The notes under the pieces are model-generated. The model searched no databases. It worked only from the letters and a program-made list of their open reading frames with translations, and was not told where the DNA came from. This document shows, in pieces, positions 1-6,145 of a DNA stretch of 7,165 bases. The position numbers and the translations under genes were made by a program. Each line of letters begins with the position of its first letter. Within the stretch, counting starts at the first letter, position 1. Source of the DNA: Gemmatimonadota bacterium (GTDB taxonomy: Bacteria > Gemmatimonadota > Gemmatimonadetes > Longimicrobiales > Gaopeijiaceae); assembly GCA_003695865.1 (NCBI GenBank), contig RFGQ01000290.1, positions 1-7,165 on the forward strand, written 5' to 3'.

Positions 1-1
1 C

Positions 2-898
2 GTGGCCGCCGTGCGGGCGCTGGCCCGACTCGAGCGCGAGGCGCTCCGTCTGGGCGAGGACGGCGAGGCACTGCGCACGCTGGCACGGGGCGCCCTGGTG
101 AGCGCCGTGGACGACCCCCACCCCTACGTGCGCGCCACGGCCGCGCGGGCGCTGGCGCGGGTGGGCGCACCCGACGCGGTGGCCGCCTACCGCCGCTGGA
201 GCACCCGCGAGGCCGCCCGCCGACGCCTCGACCCCCTGGGGCCGGAGCGCGTGCTGGTGCCGCGCGCCACCGCCCTGGGGCCCCGTCCGCCCACGGCCGA
301 GTGGATGGAGGGACTCACCCTGACGCGCTCCATCCCCCTCGCCGCGCCCGGCGCCACGCTGCTCGCCACGATCCACCGCTCGGCCGGGCGCCGTCCCCCC
401 GAGCTGTCGCTGTGGCGCATCGAGGCGGACGGTGCCTTCCGCCGGCTCGTGCGCTGGGTTGCGGACGAGGGCGCCGACTTCGCACCCGAGCCCTTCGCCG
501 CCCGGTGGACGACCACGTCGGGGGTCGGCGTGCCGCTCGTGGTGCTCGACCTGGCCCATGCGGGCACGGCCGCGGCGCATACCCGCCGCGTGTACGCCGT
601 CGATCCGCTGGGCGAGTTGCATCCGGTGCCGGTCGAGGATCCGGTGGGCGTGTATGCGCCGCGGCTGGCGGGCGACGCGGAGGTGTGGAAGGGAGCGCTT
701 CTCGACCTGCGGCCCGAAGCCGCCTCGTTCGAGTTCTGGGTGTGGCGGCCCGGCGACGCGAACTGCTGTCCCTCGGGGGGGCGCGTGCACGGCCGGCTGG
801 AGCTGCGCGGCGCGCTGCACCCCGTCGAGGGCGGGCGCGCCTACGCTTCGACGCTCCGCCTCACGCCGGTCGCGTTCGAGCACATCGCGGGCCGCTGA
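2..898 (+). CDS. HEAT-repeat protein with C-terminal GDANCCPSGG domain, 5' partial
   Basis: The reading frame is open to the left edge, so the GTG at base 2 is probably an internal valine and the true start lies outside the window. Visible residues 1-65 form Ala/Leu/Arg-rich helical repeats. The clearest unit is about residues 31-64 (ALVSAVDDPHPYVRATAARA onward), with the Asp-Pro turn and conserved Val-Arg of a HEAT repeat, a scaffold for protein-protein contact. From about residue 105 the protein becomes beta-rich. Near the end is GDANCCPSGG (residues 251-260, adjacent cysteines C255/C256), followed by alternating charged and hydrophobic strands. Similar CCPSGG segments occur in small secreted or lipoprotein domains of unknown function. 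No catalytic motif is visible. The stop at 896-898 faces the next gene. HEAT identification is fairly secure; the overall role is unknown. Confidence 0.75.
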   Translation: MAAVRALARLEREALRLGEDGEALRTLARGALVSAVDDPHPYVRATAARALARVGAPDAVAAYRRWSTREAARRRLDPLGPERVLVPRATALGPRPPTAEWMEGLTLTRSIPLAAPGATLLATIHRSAGRRPPELSLWRIEADGAFRRLVRWVADEGADFAPEPFAARWTTTSGVGVPLVVLDLAHAGTAAAHTRRVYAVDPLGELHPVPVEDPVGVYAPRLAGDAEVWKGALLDLRPEAASFEFWVWRPGDANCCPSGGRVHGRLELRGALHPVEGGRAYASTLRLTPVAFEHIAGR

Positions 899-906
899 CC
901 GCCCGC
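887..906. terminator. Small hairpin across the stop codon of the HEAT-protein gene
   Basis: GCGGGC (887-892) and GCCCGC (901-906) form a perfect 6-bp GC stem with an 8-base loop that contains the TGA stop. It sits between two convergent genes only 12 bp apart, so it could help end transcription in both directions. There is no T-run on either side, and such short GC stems arise by chance in GC-rich DNA. Confidence 0.2.
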
Positions 907-910
907 CGGT

Positions 911-1891
911 TCAGTCGCCCAGCACGTAGGCGAAGATCAGCGGCGCGACGATGCTCGCGTCGGAGTTGATGAAGAAGCGGGGCGTGTCGGGCGCCAGCTT
1001 GCCCCAGGTGATCTTCTCGTTCGGAGGCGCGCCGGAGTAGCCGCCGTACGACGTCACGGCGTCGGTGATCTGGGCGAAGTAGCCCCAGAACGGCGTCTCA
1101 CGCTTGAGGTCCTGGATGATGCAGGGCACGGCACAGATTGCGAAGTCGCCCGCGATCCCGCCGCCGATCTGGAAGAAGCCCACCGAGGGCCGTCCCTCGT
1201 CGGCGCCGTTGTTGGCCTCGTACCACTCCATCAGCGCCTGGAACTGCTCGGTGCCGGTCTTCACGCACTGATGGTGCGCGACGATGCCCCGCATCACGCT
1301 CGCCGCGAACATGTTGCCGGTCGTGGAGTCCTCCCAACCCGGCGTGTAGACCGGGATGCCGGCCTTCATCGCGGCCAGCAACCACGAGTCGGCGGGGTCG
1401 ATCTGGTAGTGTTCTTCGAGCTGGCCGTCCCTCAGGATTTCAAACAGAAACTCCGCGGGTGTAAGGCGTTCCCCCGCCTCGCACGCCGCGGCCCAGCGCT
1501 TCTGCAAGCGCGCCTCGACGTGCCGCATGATGTCTTCGGGGATGCACGTGTCGGTGACCCGGTTCATCCCCCGCTCGTACAGCGCCTGCTCGTCGGCGGC
1601 AGACAGCGCGCGCCAGTCGGGAATGATCTCGTACTCGTCGTGCGCGAGCAGGTTGAACAGGTCCTCCTCGAGGTTGGCCCCGGTGCACGAGATGGCGTGC
1701 ACCTTCCCCGCGCGGATCATACGGGCGAGGATGATGCCCAACTCGCCCGTCGACATGGCGCCCGCGAGCGACACGAGCATACGCCCGCCGGCCTCGACGT
1801 GCGCCTCGTAGGCACGCGCCGCCGCCACGGCCTCCCGGGCGTTGAAGTGTCTGAAATGACGGTCCATGAAGGCGCGCACCGACGTCGCCAT
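911..1891 (-). CDS. Deoxyhypusine synthase-family protein (bacterial polyamine-type homologue)
   Basis: This encodes 326 residues. The ATG at 1891-1889 is chosen because AGGAGG lies 4 bases upstream; an in-frame ATG 11 codons earlier lacks this. Family hallmarks run through the protein: SLAGAMSTGELG (41-52) and TGANLEEDL (70-78) match the NAD-binding half, GGGIAGDF (243-250) follows, and near the end NEKITWGKL (291-299) holds the catalytic lysine (K298, human Lys329 equivalent) and a conserved glutamate (E292). SDASIVAPLIFA (310-321) is the typical C-terminus. Bacteria have no eIF5A, and characterised bacterial homologues transfer aminobutyl groups between small polyamines, for example in homospermidine synthesis. 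By motif alignment the human active-site histidine and the spermidine-binding aspartate are replaced (D249/F250 and Y285), which suggests a small-molecule reaction. It has no signal peptide, so it is cytosolic. Family assignment is secure; the exact product is not. Confidence 0.92.
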   Translation of the reverse strand: MATSVRAFMDRHFRHFNAREAVAAARAYEAHVEAGGRMLVSLAGAMSTGELGIILARMIRAGKVHAISCTGANLEEDLFNLLAHDEYEIIPDWRALSAADEQALYERGMNRVTDTCIPEDIMRHVEARLQKRWAAACEAGERLTPAEFLFEILRDGQLEEHYQIDPADSWLLAAMKAGIPVYTPGWEDSTTGNMFAASVMRGIVAHHQCVKTGTEQFQALMEWYEANNGADEGRPSVGFFQIGGGIAGDFAICAVPCIIQDLKRETPFWGYFAQITDAVTSYGGYSGAPPNEKITWGKLAPDTPRFFINSDASIVAPLIFAYVLGD

Positions 1892-1895
1892 CGTA

Positions 1896-1901
1896 CCTCC
1901 T
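1896..1901 (-). promoter_or_regulatory. Strong ribosome binding site fixing the start of the DHS-like gene
   Basis: The minus strand reads AGGAGG, 4 bases before the ATG at 1891-1889. This supports the shorter of two in-frame ATG starts. Confidence 0.85.
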
Positions 1902-1922
1902 GTAACGGGCGTTCGAGCGTGC

Positions 1923-1934
1923 AAGAATATTCTT
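1923..1934. promoter_or_regulatory. Perfect AT-rich palindrome AAGAATATTCTT in a divergent intergenic region
   Basis: A perfect 12-bp palindrome lies between the divergent DHS-like and zinc-ribbon genes, 31 bases from the DHS-like ATG. It is conspicuous because it is AT-rich in very GC-rich DNA. On the minus strand it contains TATTCT, a candidate -10 element, with TCGACG 17 bases upstream (1947-1952) as a possible -35. It could therefore be a promoter, an operator, or an operator overlapping a promoter for the DHS-like gene. Confidence 0.4.
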
Positions 1935-2016
1935 CTGGACCCGCTTCGTCGAGGCGCGCTAGCTTGGAAGGGTCGGTTCCACTCTTCGCAGCAACGCTCC
2001 CGAGGCTCCCACTCAC

Positions 2017-2598
2017 GTGTTTGCCGTCACCGCTCTCGCCGGCTCGCTGGCCGTCGTCGCCGTCCTGGCGGCGGCCCTCGCGTACCGCGCACTGCCCACG
2101 GGTCGCATGTGCCCGCAGTGCGGCGGGCTCACCGCGACCGTGCGGCCCCCCGGCCGGCTCCGCTGGCTCGCGCGCTGGGTGCAGTGGCGCTGGTGCTCGC
2201 GTTGCGGTTGGGAGGCGGCAGGGCGACGCGGCCCCGAGTGGCGCGCGGGCATGCGCCCCGTGGACCACGACTCGGGCTTCCGCTGGGGATCCCCGGCGGT
2301 GGGAGACGCGCCGATCTTTTACTGGCGCCCGGACGGCGGGCCGCTCGTGGACCCCGAGGACGAGGCGGAGGGCTTTCGCTGGAAGGAGGCCGGAGGGGGT
2401 GCGCCCGGCGCCCGCGAAGACGGGTCCGACGGCTTCCGCTTCGGTCCTCCGTCCGAACCGCCCGTCGAAGAGGGGTTCACCTGGAAGGACCCCGCGGACG
2501 ACGCCGAACGCCCCTCGGCCCGGCGCCGCTGGCTGAGCGGCCCGTCGGGCCGGCGCCCCCCGCCGCCCGGATTCGAGTGGCGTAAGCCTCGCGACTGA
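2017..2598 (+). CDS. Membrane-anchored zinc-ribbon protein with GFxW repeats, function unknown
   Basis: This encodes 193 residues and I do not recognise it as a named family. An in-frame TAG at 1960-1962 forces the start downstream, and the GTG at 2017 is the first candidate; its GAGG (2002-2005) is distant, so the RBS is weak. Residues 3-23 form one hydrophobic helix, probably an N-terminal membrane anchor. Two CxxC pairs follow, CPQC (32-35) and CSRC (60-63), a zinc ribbon separated by a basic, Trp-rich linker. The remainder is low-complexity, acidic and proline-rich, probably disordered. It carries five copies of a GF-x-W/F motif, at residues 87, 119, 139, 153 and 185, mostly preceded by acidic residues and followed by K/R/G and P. 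These look like short binding motifs displayed on a flexible tail. The gene is divergent from the DHS-like gene and convergent with the amidohydrolase gene. Confidence 0.75.
   Translation: MFAVTALAGSLAVVAVLAAALAYRALPTGRMCPQCGGLTATVRPPGRLRWLARWVQWRWCSRCGWEAAGRRGPEWRAGMRPVDHDSGFRWGSPAVGDAPIFYWRPDGGPLVDPEDEAEGFRWKEAGGGAPGAREDGSDGFRFGPPSEPPVEEGFTWKDPADDAERPSARRRWLSGPSGRRPPPPGFEWRKPRD
2275..2580 (+). repeat. Five degenerate GF-x-W/F peptide motifs in the zinc-ribbon protein tail
   Basis: The encoded motifs are GFRWGSP (87-93), GFRWKEA (119-125), GFRFGPP (139-145), GFTWKDP (153-159) and GFEWRKP (185-191). Start-to-start spacings are 32, 20, 14 and 32 residues. The codons vary, so the repetition is at protein level and not a recent DNA duplication. 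Confidence 0.65.
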
Positions 2599-2637
2599 GC
2601 CCCGAGAACGCCGTCCCCCGGGGCGACCCCGCGGCGT
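2599..2637. terminator. GC-rich hairpin region between convergent genes
   Basis: Just after the zinc-ribbon gene stop, two alternative stems can form: GCCCCG (2599-2604) with CGGGGC (2619-2624), or ACGCCG (2608-2613) with CGGCGT (2632-2637). The 69-bp gap also has to end transcription of the amidohydrolase cluster from the other side, so a bidirectional terminator is reasonable. No U-run is present. Confidence 0.3.
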
Positions 2638-2667
2638 CGGCCGCCAAGGCGTTCCGCACCGCGGCGC

Positions 2668-4287
2668 TCAGCGCCCGTCCCCACCCCTTCCCTTACGGAG
2701 CACGCGTCCGGCCAGCACGCCGGTGAAGGCACCGTCCGCGATCGCGGCTTCGCCGTTCACGAACACCCAGACCATGCCCTCACTGAGCTGGTGCGGCTCG
2801 GTGAAGGTGGCACGGTCGCGCACCCGGGCCAGATCGAAAACCACCACGTCGGCGGCCGCCCCCACGCGCAGCCGGCCCCGGTCGGGCATGCGGAACACCT
2901 GCGCCGGCAGCCCCGTCATCGAGCGGATGGCGCGGGGCAGCGTCACCACGCCCTCCTCGACCACGTAGCGCCGGATCTTGCGGGGGAACGCCCCGTACGA
3001 CCGCGGATGGGGCACGCCCACACCCCACTCCACGAGCGCCCCGTCGGACGACGTCATCGTCCAGGGCTGCACCATCAGGGCGCGCACGTCGCCCTCGTCC
3101 ATGTTGAACGACACGATGCTGGGACTGCCCTGCTCGAAGAGCGCGAGAGCCAGATCCAGCGGATCGAGCCCGCGTTCCTCGGCCACCTCGGAGAGCAGGC
3201 GCCCCTCGATCGAGGGATCGGGCTCAAAGCGCCGGAACTGGATGCGCGCCGCGCCTCCCCGGCGGGCCAGGTTCTCGGCCATGGCGGCCCGGATGCGAGC
3301 GCGCGTCTCGGGCCGCGCCAACCGTGCCCGCAGCGAATCGCCGCCCCCGGCCTGGGCCCAGCGGGGCAACAGCGCCGACGTGAGCCCGGTGGACGAAGCC
3401 AGATAGGGGTACTGGTCGGCGTAGACCTCGACCCCCTCGGCCCGCGCCGCGTCGATGCGGTGGACGATGGCGTGGCCGAAGCCCCACACGGGCGGGCCCA
3501 GCGCCTTCACATGGGTCACGACCCCGGGCACCTCCGCGCGGCGCGCCACGTCGATGACCTCTTCGACCGCCGCCAGGACGCCGATCGTGTAGTTCGACTC
3601 GTCACGGATGTGGCTCGTGTAGGCGCCCCCGTAGGGCGCGGTGACCCTCGCGAGCTCGACCAGCTCGTCGTTGGGGGCGTAGGATCCCGGCACGTAGAAC
3701 GTGCCCGACGACAGACCCCAGCCCCCCTCCTCCATGCCCGCCCGCACGAGCGCGCGCATGCGCTCGAGTTCCTCGGGCGACGCGGCACGGTCTTCGGCGC
3801 CCATCACGGCGCTGCGCACGGACCCGTGGGGCACGAGCTGCGCCACGTTCACACCGAGGCCGTCGGCGAGCAGGCGTGCGCGCTGTTCGGCCAGGTCGGC
3901 CATACCGCCCCCGTCGGGATTCACGAAGACGGTCGTGAGTCCCTGCGCGAGCAGCGGCCGCGCGTGGCTGAGGCCCGGCGTGCCGAGGCCCGGCCAGGCG
4001 TGGGCGTGCACGTCGATGAAGCCGGGCGCCACGTACAGACCGCGCGCGTCCACCTCGAGCCGGGCCGTGCGCCCGTCCAGGTCGCCCACGGCGGCGATGC
4101 GATCTCCCGTGAGTCCCACGTCGGCGGCGAACCAGGGGTTGCCGCTGCCGTCGAGCACCCGCCCGCCGCGTAGGATGACGTCGAAGTCCTGAGCCGCCAC
4201 AGCCCCGGGGCCCGCGGCCGTCAGCAGCACGGCGGTGAGCAGCGCGGCGGCCGTCCGCAGGCCGCTCGCCCCGCGCTGGGCCGTCAT
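2668..4287 (-). CDS. N-acyl-D-amino-acid deacylase-family amidohydrolase, exported
   Basis: This encodes 539 residues of a metal-dependent amidohydrolase that cleaves amide bonds of N-acyl (usually D-) amino acids or related compounds. Residues 1-33 are a signal peptide ending near GAVAAQ, so it is probably periplasmic. Family motifs in order: VILRGGRVLDGSGNPW (37-52), GFIDVHAHAWPG (89-100; metal-ligand candidates H94, H96), GLSSGTFYVPGSYA (191-204), TSHIRDES (224-231; H226), VVTHVKALG (256-264; H259), DQYPYLASST (291-300), SSDG (413-416; D415) and HPRSYGAFPR (427-436). Where classic D-aminoacylases have a metal-binding Cys in a GNCG motif, this protein has VNPDGGG (122-128), with D125 at that place. 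The start ATG overlaps the stop of the upstream GGT-like gene (ATGA), and GGGAGG lies 6 bases upstream. Length fits the family. The family call is strong; the substrate is not known. Confidence 0.92.
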   Translation of the reverse strand: MTAQRGASGLRTAAALLTAVLLTAAGPGAVAAQDFDVILRGGRVLDGSGNPWFAADVGLTGDRIAAVGDLDGRTARLEVDARGLYVAPGFIDVHAHAWPGLGTPGLSHARPLLAQGLTTVFVNPDGGGMADLAEQRARLLADGLGVNVAQLVPHGSVRSAVMGAEDRAASPEELERMRALVRAGMEEGGWGLSSGTFYVPGSYAPNDELVELARVTAPYGGAYTSHIRDESNYTIGVLAAVEEVIDVARRAEVPGVVTHVKALGPPVWGFGHAIVHRIDAARAEGVEVYADQYPYLASSTGLTSALLPRWAQAGGGDSLRARLARPETRARIRAAMAENLARRGGAARIQFRRFEPDPSIEGRLLSEVAEERGLDPLDLALALFEQGSPSIVSFNMDEGDVRALMVQPWTMTSSDGALVEWGVGVPHPRSYGAFPRKIRRYVVEEGVVTLPRAIRSMTGLPAQVFRMPDRGRLRVGAAADVVVFDLARVRDRATFTEPHQLSEGMVWVFVNGEAAIADGAFTGVLAGRVLRKGRGGDGR

Positions 4288-5990
4288 CGCCCGCCTCCCG
4301 AGCCCGCAGCCGCCGGTTCCACGGCGGCGGCCGTGCCCTCCCAGTCGGGGTCCGCGACGCCCACCCAGCGCTTGCTGGGCCGGTCGTAATACACCGCGTG
4401 CACGCGCCCGAAGGCGCCCACCCGCGGCTGCTCGCGTACCTCCCAGCCCGCCTCACGGAGTGCGCGCACCACATCGGGGCTCCAGCCGACGCCGGGTGTC
4501 GTCTCGAGCTCGATGCCGTTGGCCGTAGGGTGCACGCGGGGCGCCGCGAGGGCGTCGGGTAACGACATTCCCTGGTCGATCACCCGCGCCACGGTGTGGA
4601 CGACCGCCGTGACGATGCGCACGCCGCCGGCGGCCCCCAGAACGAGCACCGGCTCACCGTCCTTCTCGACCAGCAGGGGCGAGATGAATGAGCGCGCCCG
4701 CTCGCCGGGCTCCATGCGACCCAGGTAGCCGCCCAGCGTCGCCGCGTAGAGAAAGCCCAGCCCGGGCGTGACGACTTTCGAACCCATCGACGGCCCGATC
4801 GTCTGCGTCAGCGCCACCACCATGCCGTCCGCGTCCGCGGCGGTCATGTGCGTGGTGTGTCCGTCGTCGTCCGGGGTCTCGAGGAACGACGCCGGACCGG
4901 CCCCGTCTTCGGGCGACGCGCCCGGCAGCCGCACGAGGCGCGCCCGCTCGGCCGCCCACTCGGCCGAGGTGAGCCGCTCGGCCATCTCGGGGGGCCCCAT
5001 GAGGCTGCGGGCATCCTCCACGGCGAGGGCCAGAGCCTGGCCCACGGCGGCCGCCCAGCTCGCTCCGTCGAGGTTCGCCAGGTCGAAGTGCTCGAGGATC
5101 TGCAGCGCCTCGATCGACACGGCGCCCGCGGCCGGCACATAGGTGCCGATCAGGTCGTAGCCCCGGTAACGGCCGCGCACGATGCGCGCGTCGAGCGCCC
5201 GGTAGTCGCGCAGGGATTCGAGCGTCACCGCACCGCCGTGGGCCTGGATGTCTTCGGCCATGCGGCGGGCGATCTCGCCCTCGTAGAACGCCTGCCGCCC
5301 CCCGTCGCGGATGGCCCGCAGCGTGCGTGCCAGGTCGGGCTGGACCAGGCGCTCCCCGGCCCGGTAGGGGGTGCCGTCGTCATGCAGGAAGACGCGCCTG
5401 GTGCCCTCGAACTCGGCCACCTGGCGGGCTGCGAAGGCCTGCCTGCGCGCCTCGCCGGCGAGCAGACGCACGCCGTTCTCGGCGTAATCGATGGCGGGTG
5501 CCATGACCACATCGAGGGGCAACGAGCCGAATTCGTCGTGCAGGCGCAGCAGGCCCGCCACCGCTCCGGGCACGCCCACCGTGGCGTAGCCGTACGAGGC
5601 CTGCGGAGCGCGGTCGGGGTCGTACGTGGCGGGCGCCTGCGTGGTGGCGTCGATCCCGCGCACGGTGCCGTCGGGAAGGCGCAACAGGATCTGCGTGCGC
5701 CCTCCGATGGAGTTCATGCTGCTCTCCACGACCGCGAGCGCGAAGGCGGCGGCCACGGCGGCGTCGGCCGCGTTGCCGCCCCGCTCGAGCATGCGGGCAC
5801 CGGCCGAGGTGGCCAGAGGCTGGGCGGTGACGACCACGCCGCCCGACGACACCGCGATCTGCGCCGCCGAGGGGTGCTGGACCGCGCCGACGGGCTGCGC
5901 GCCGGCCGCGGCCAGGAACGCGGCGGCAGCGACCGCACGGAGGGAAGCAGTGGCCGGGCCACGGCTGCACGCGGGGACGAGGCGATGCAT
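4284..5990 (-). CDS. Gamma-glutamyltransferase-family Ntn-hydrolase with altered substrate pocket
   Basis: This encodes 568 residues, the usual GGT length. The ATG at 5990-5988 has AAGGAG 8 bases upstream and opens a signal peptide (hydrophobic 17-30, cleavage probably near residue 36). The frame stays open a further 90 codons upstream, but that extension runs into the neighbouring gene. GGT features: ERGGNAADAAVAAAFALAVVE (from 69), the GVPGAVAGL loop (139-147), and the autoprocessing site GHTTHM (377-382). The first Thr, T379, would be the nucleophile and new N-terminus of the small subunit. T397 and GAAGG (452-456, oxyanion hole) are also kept. Residues that hold the gamma-glutamyl group in E. 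coli GGT are mostly replaced: Arg114 by T116, Asn411 by G399, the NNQMDDF segment by LYAATLGGY (414-422), and Ser463 by F435. It is translationally coupled to the amidohydrolase gene. It is probably a processed, periplasmic amidase or acylase rather than a glutathione hydrolase. Confidence 0.9.
   Translation of the reverse strand: MHRLVPACSRGPATASLRAVAAAAFLAAAGAQPVGAVQHPSAAQIAVSSGGVVVTAQPLATSAGARMLERGGNAADAAVAAAFALAVVESSMNSIGGRTQILLRLPDGTVRGIDATTQAPATYDPDRAPQASYGYATVGVPGAVAGLLRLHDEFGSLPLDVVMAPAIDYAENGVRLLAGEARRQAFAARQVAEFEGTRRVFLHDDGTPYRAGERLVQPDLARTLRAIRDGGRQAFYEGEIARRMAEDIQAHGGAVTLESLRDYRALDARIVRGRYRGYDLIGTYVPAAGAVSIEALQILEHFDLANLDGASWAAAVGQALALAVEDARSLMGPPEMAERLTSAEWAAERARLVRLPGASPEDGAGPASFLETPDDDGHTTHMTAADADGMVVALTQTIGPSMGSKVVTPGLGFLYAATLGGYLGRMEPGERARSFISPLLVEKDGEPVLVLGAAGGVRIVTAVVHTVARVIDQGMSLPDALAAPRVHPTANGIELETTPGVGWSPDVVRALREAGWEVREQPRVGAFGRVHAVYYDRPSKRWVGVADPDWEGTAAAVEPAAAGSGGGR
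4294..4299 (-). promoter_or_regulatory. Ribosome binding site of the amidohydrolase gene, inside the GGT-like gene
   Basis: GGGAGG on the minus strand is 6 bases before the amidohydrolase ATG and lies within the last codons of the GGT-like gene. With the ATGA stop-start overlap it supports translational coupling of the two genes. Confidence 0.75.
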
Positions 5991-5997
5991 GGGAAGA

Positions 5998-6003
5998 CTC
6001 CTT
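5998..6003 (-). promoter_or_regulatory. Ribosome binding site fixing the GGT-like start
   Basis: The minus strand reads AAGGAG, 7 bases from the ATG at 5990-5988. It selects this start over the open 90-codon extension upstream. Confidence 0.75.
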
Positions 6004-6060
6004 CGGCCGGGCGATGGCCCCGCGCACGCCCGTGCGGCGCCGGGTGCCAGGCGCGAACAT

Positions 6061-6098
6061 GCGTGCCCCCCGGCCGCCGGAGCAACCGGGGGGCACGC
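6061..6098 (-). terminator. Strong 13-bp hairpin between the barrel gene and the GGT-like gene
   Basis: GCGTGCCCCCCGG (6061-6073) pairs perfectly with CCGGGGGGCACGC (6086-6098) around a 12-base loop. A second, smaller perfect hairpin, GCGCGG-CAA-CCGCGC (6097-6111), adjoins it. On the transcribed minus strand both lie after the barrel-protein stop and before the GGT-like RBS. The larger one lacks a U-run (ATGTTC follows), so it may be a weak or Rho-assisted terminator, or an mRNA-stabilising or attenuating structure that sets different expression for the two parts of the cluster. Confidence 0.45.
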
Positions 6099-6145
6099 GC
6101 GGCAACCGCGCCGCAGCGGTCGCGCCCGCTCGCCGGAGCGACCCC

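Noticed and set aside
1892..1924. Upstream ATG at 1924 for the DHS-like gene
   Set aside because: It would begin inside the palindrome and translate the AGGAGG site. The ATG at 1891 has an ideal ribosome binding site.
1271..2536. A 421-codon + strand open frame spanning the DHS-like and zinc-ribbon genes
   Set aside because: It crosses a strong antisense gene, a divergent intergenic region and an out-of-frame gene; its composition is Arg/Pro/Ala shadow sequence.
2791..4173. A 460-codon open frame on the + strand opposite the amidohydrolase gene
   Set aside because: Its product is rich in His, Arg, Gly and Pro with no family motif, and it lies fully antisense to a clear amidohydrolase. Typical of high-GC shadow frames.
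3602..4474. A 290-codon minus-strand open frame straddling the GGT-like/amidohydrolase junction
   Set aside because: It is in another frame of two clear genes and gives Arg/Ala-rich sequence without motifs. No frameshift is needed to explain either real gene.
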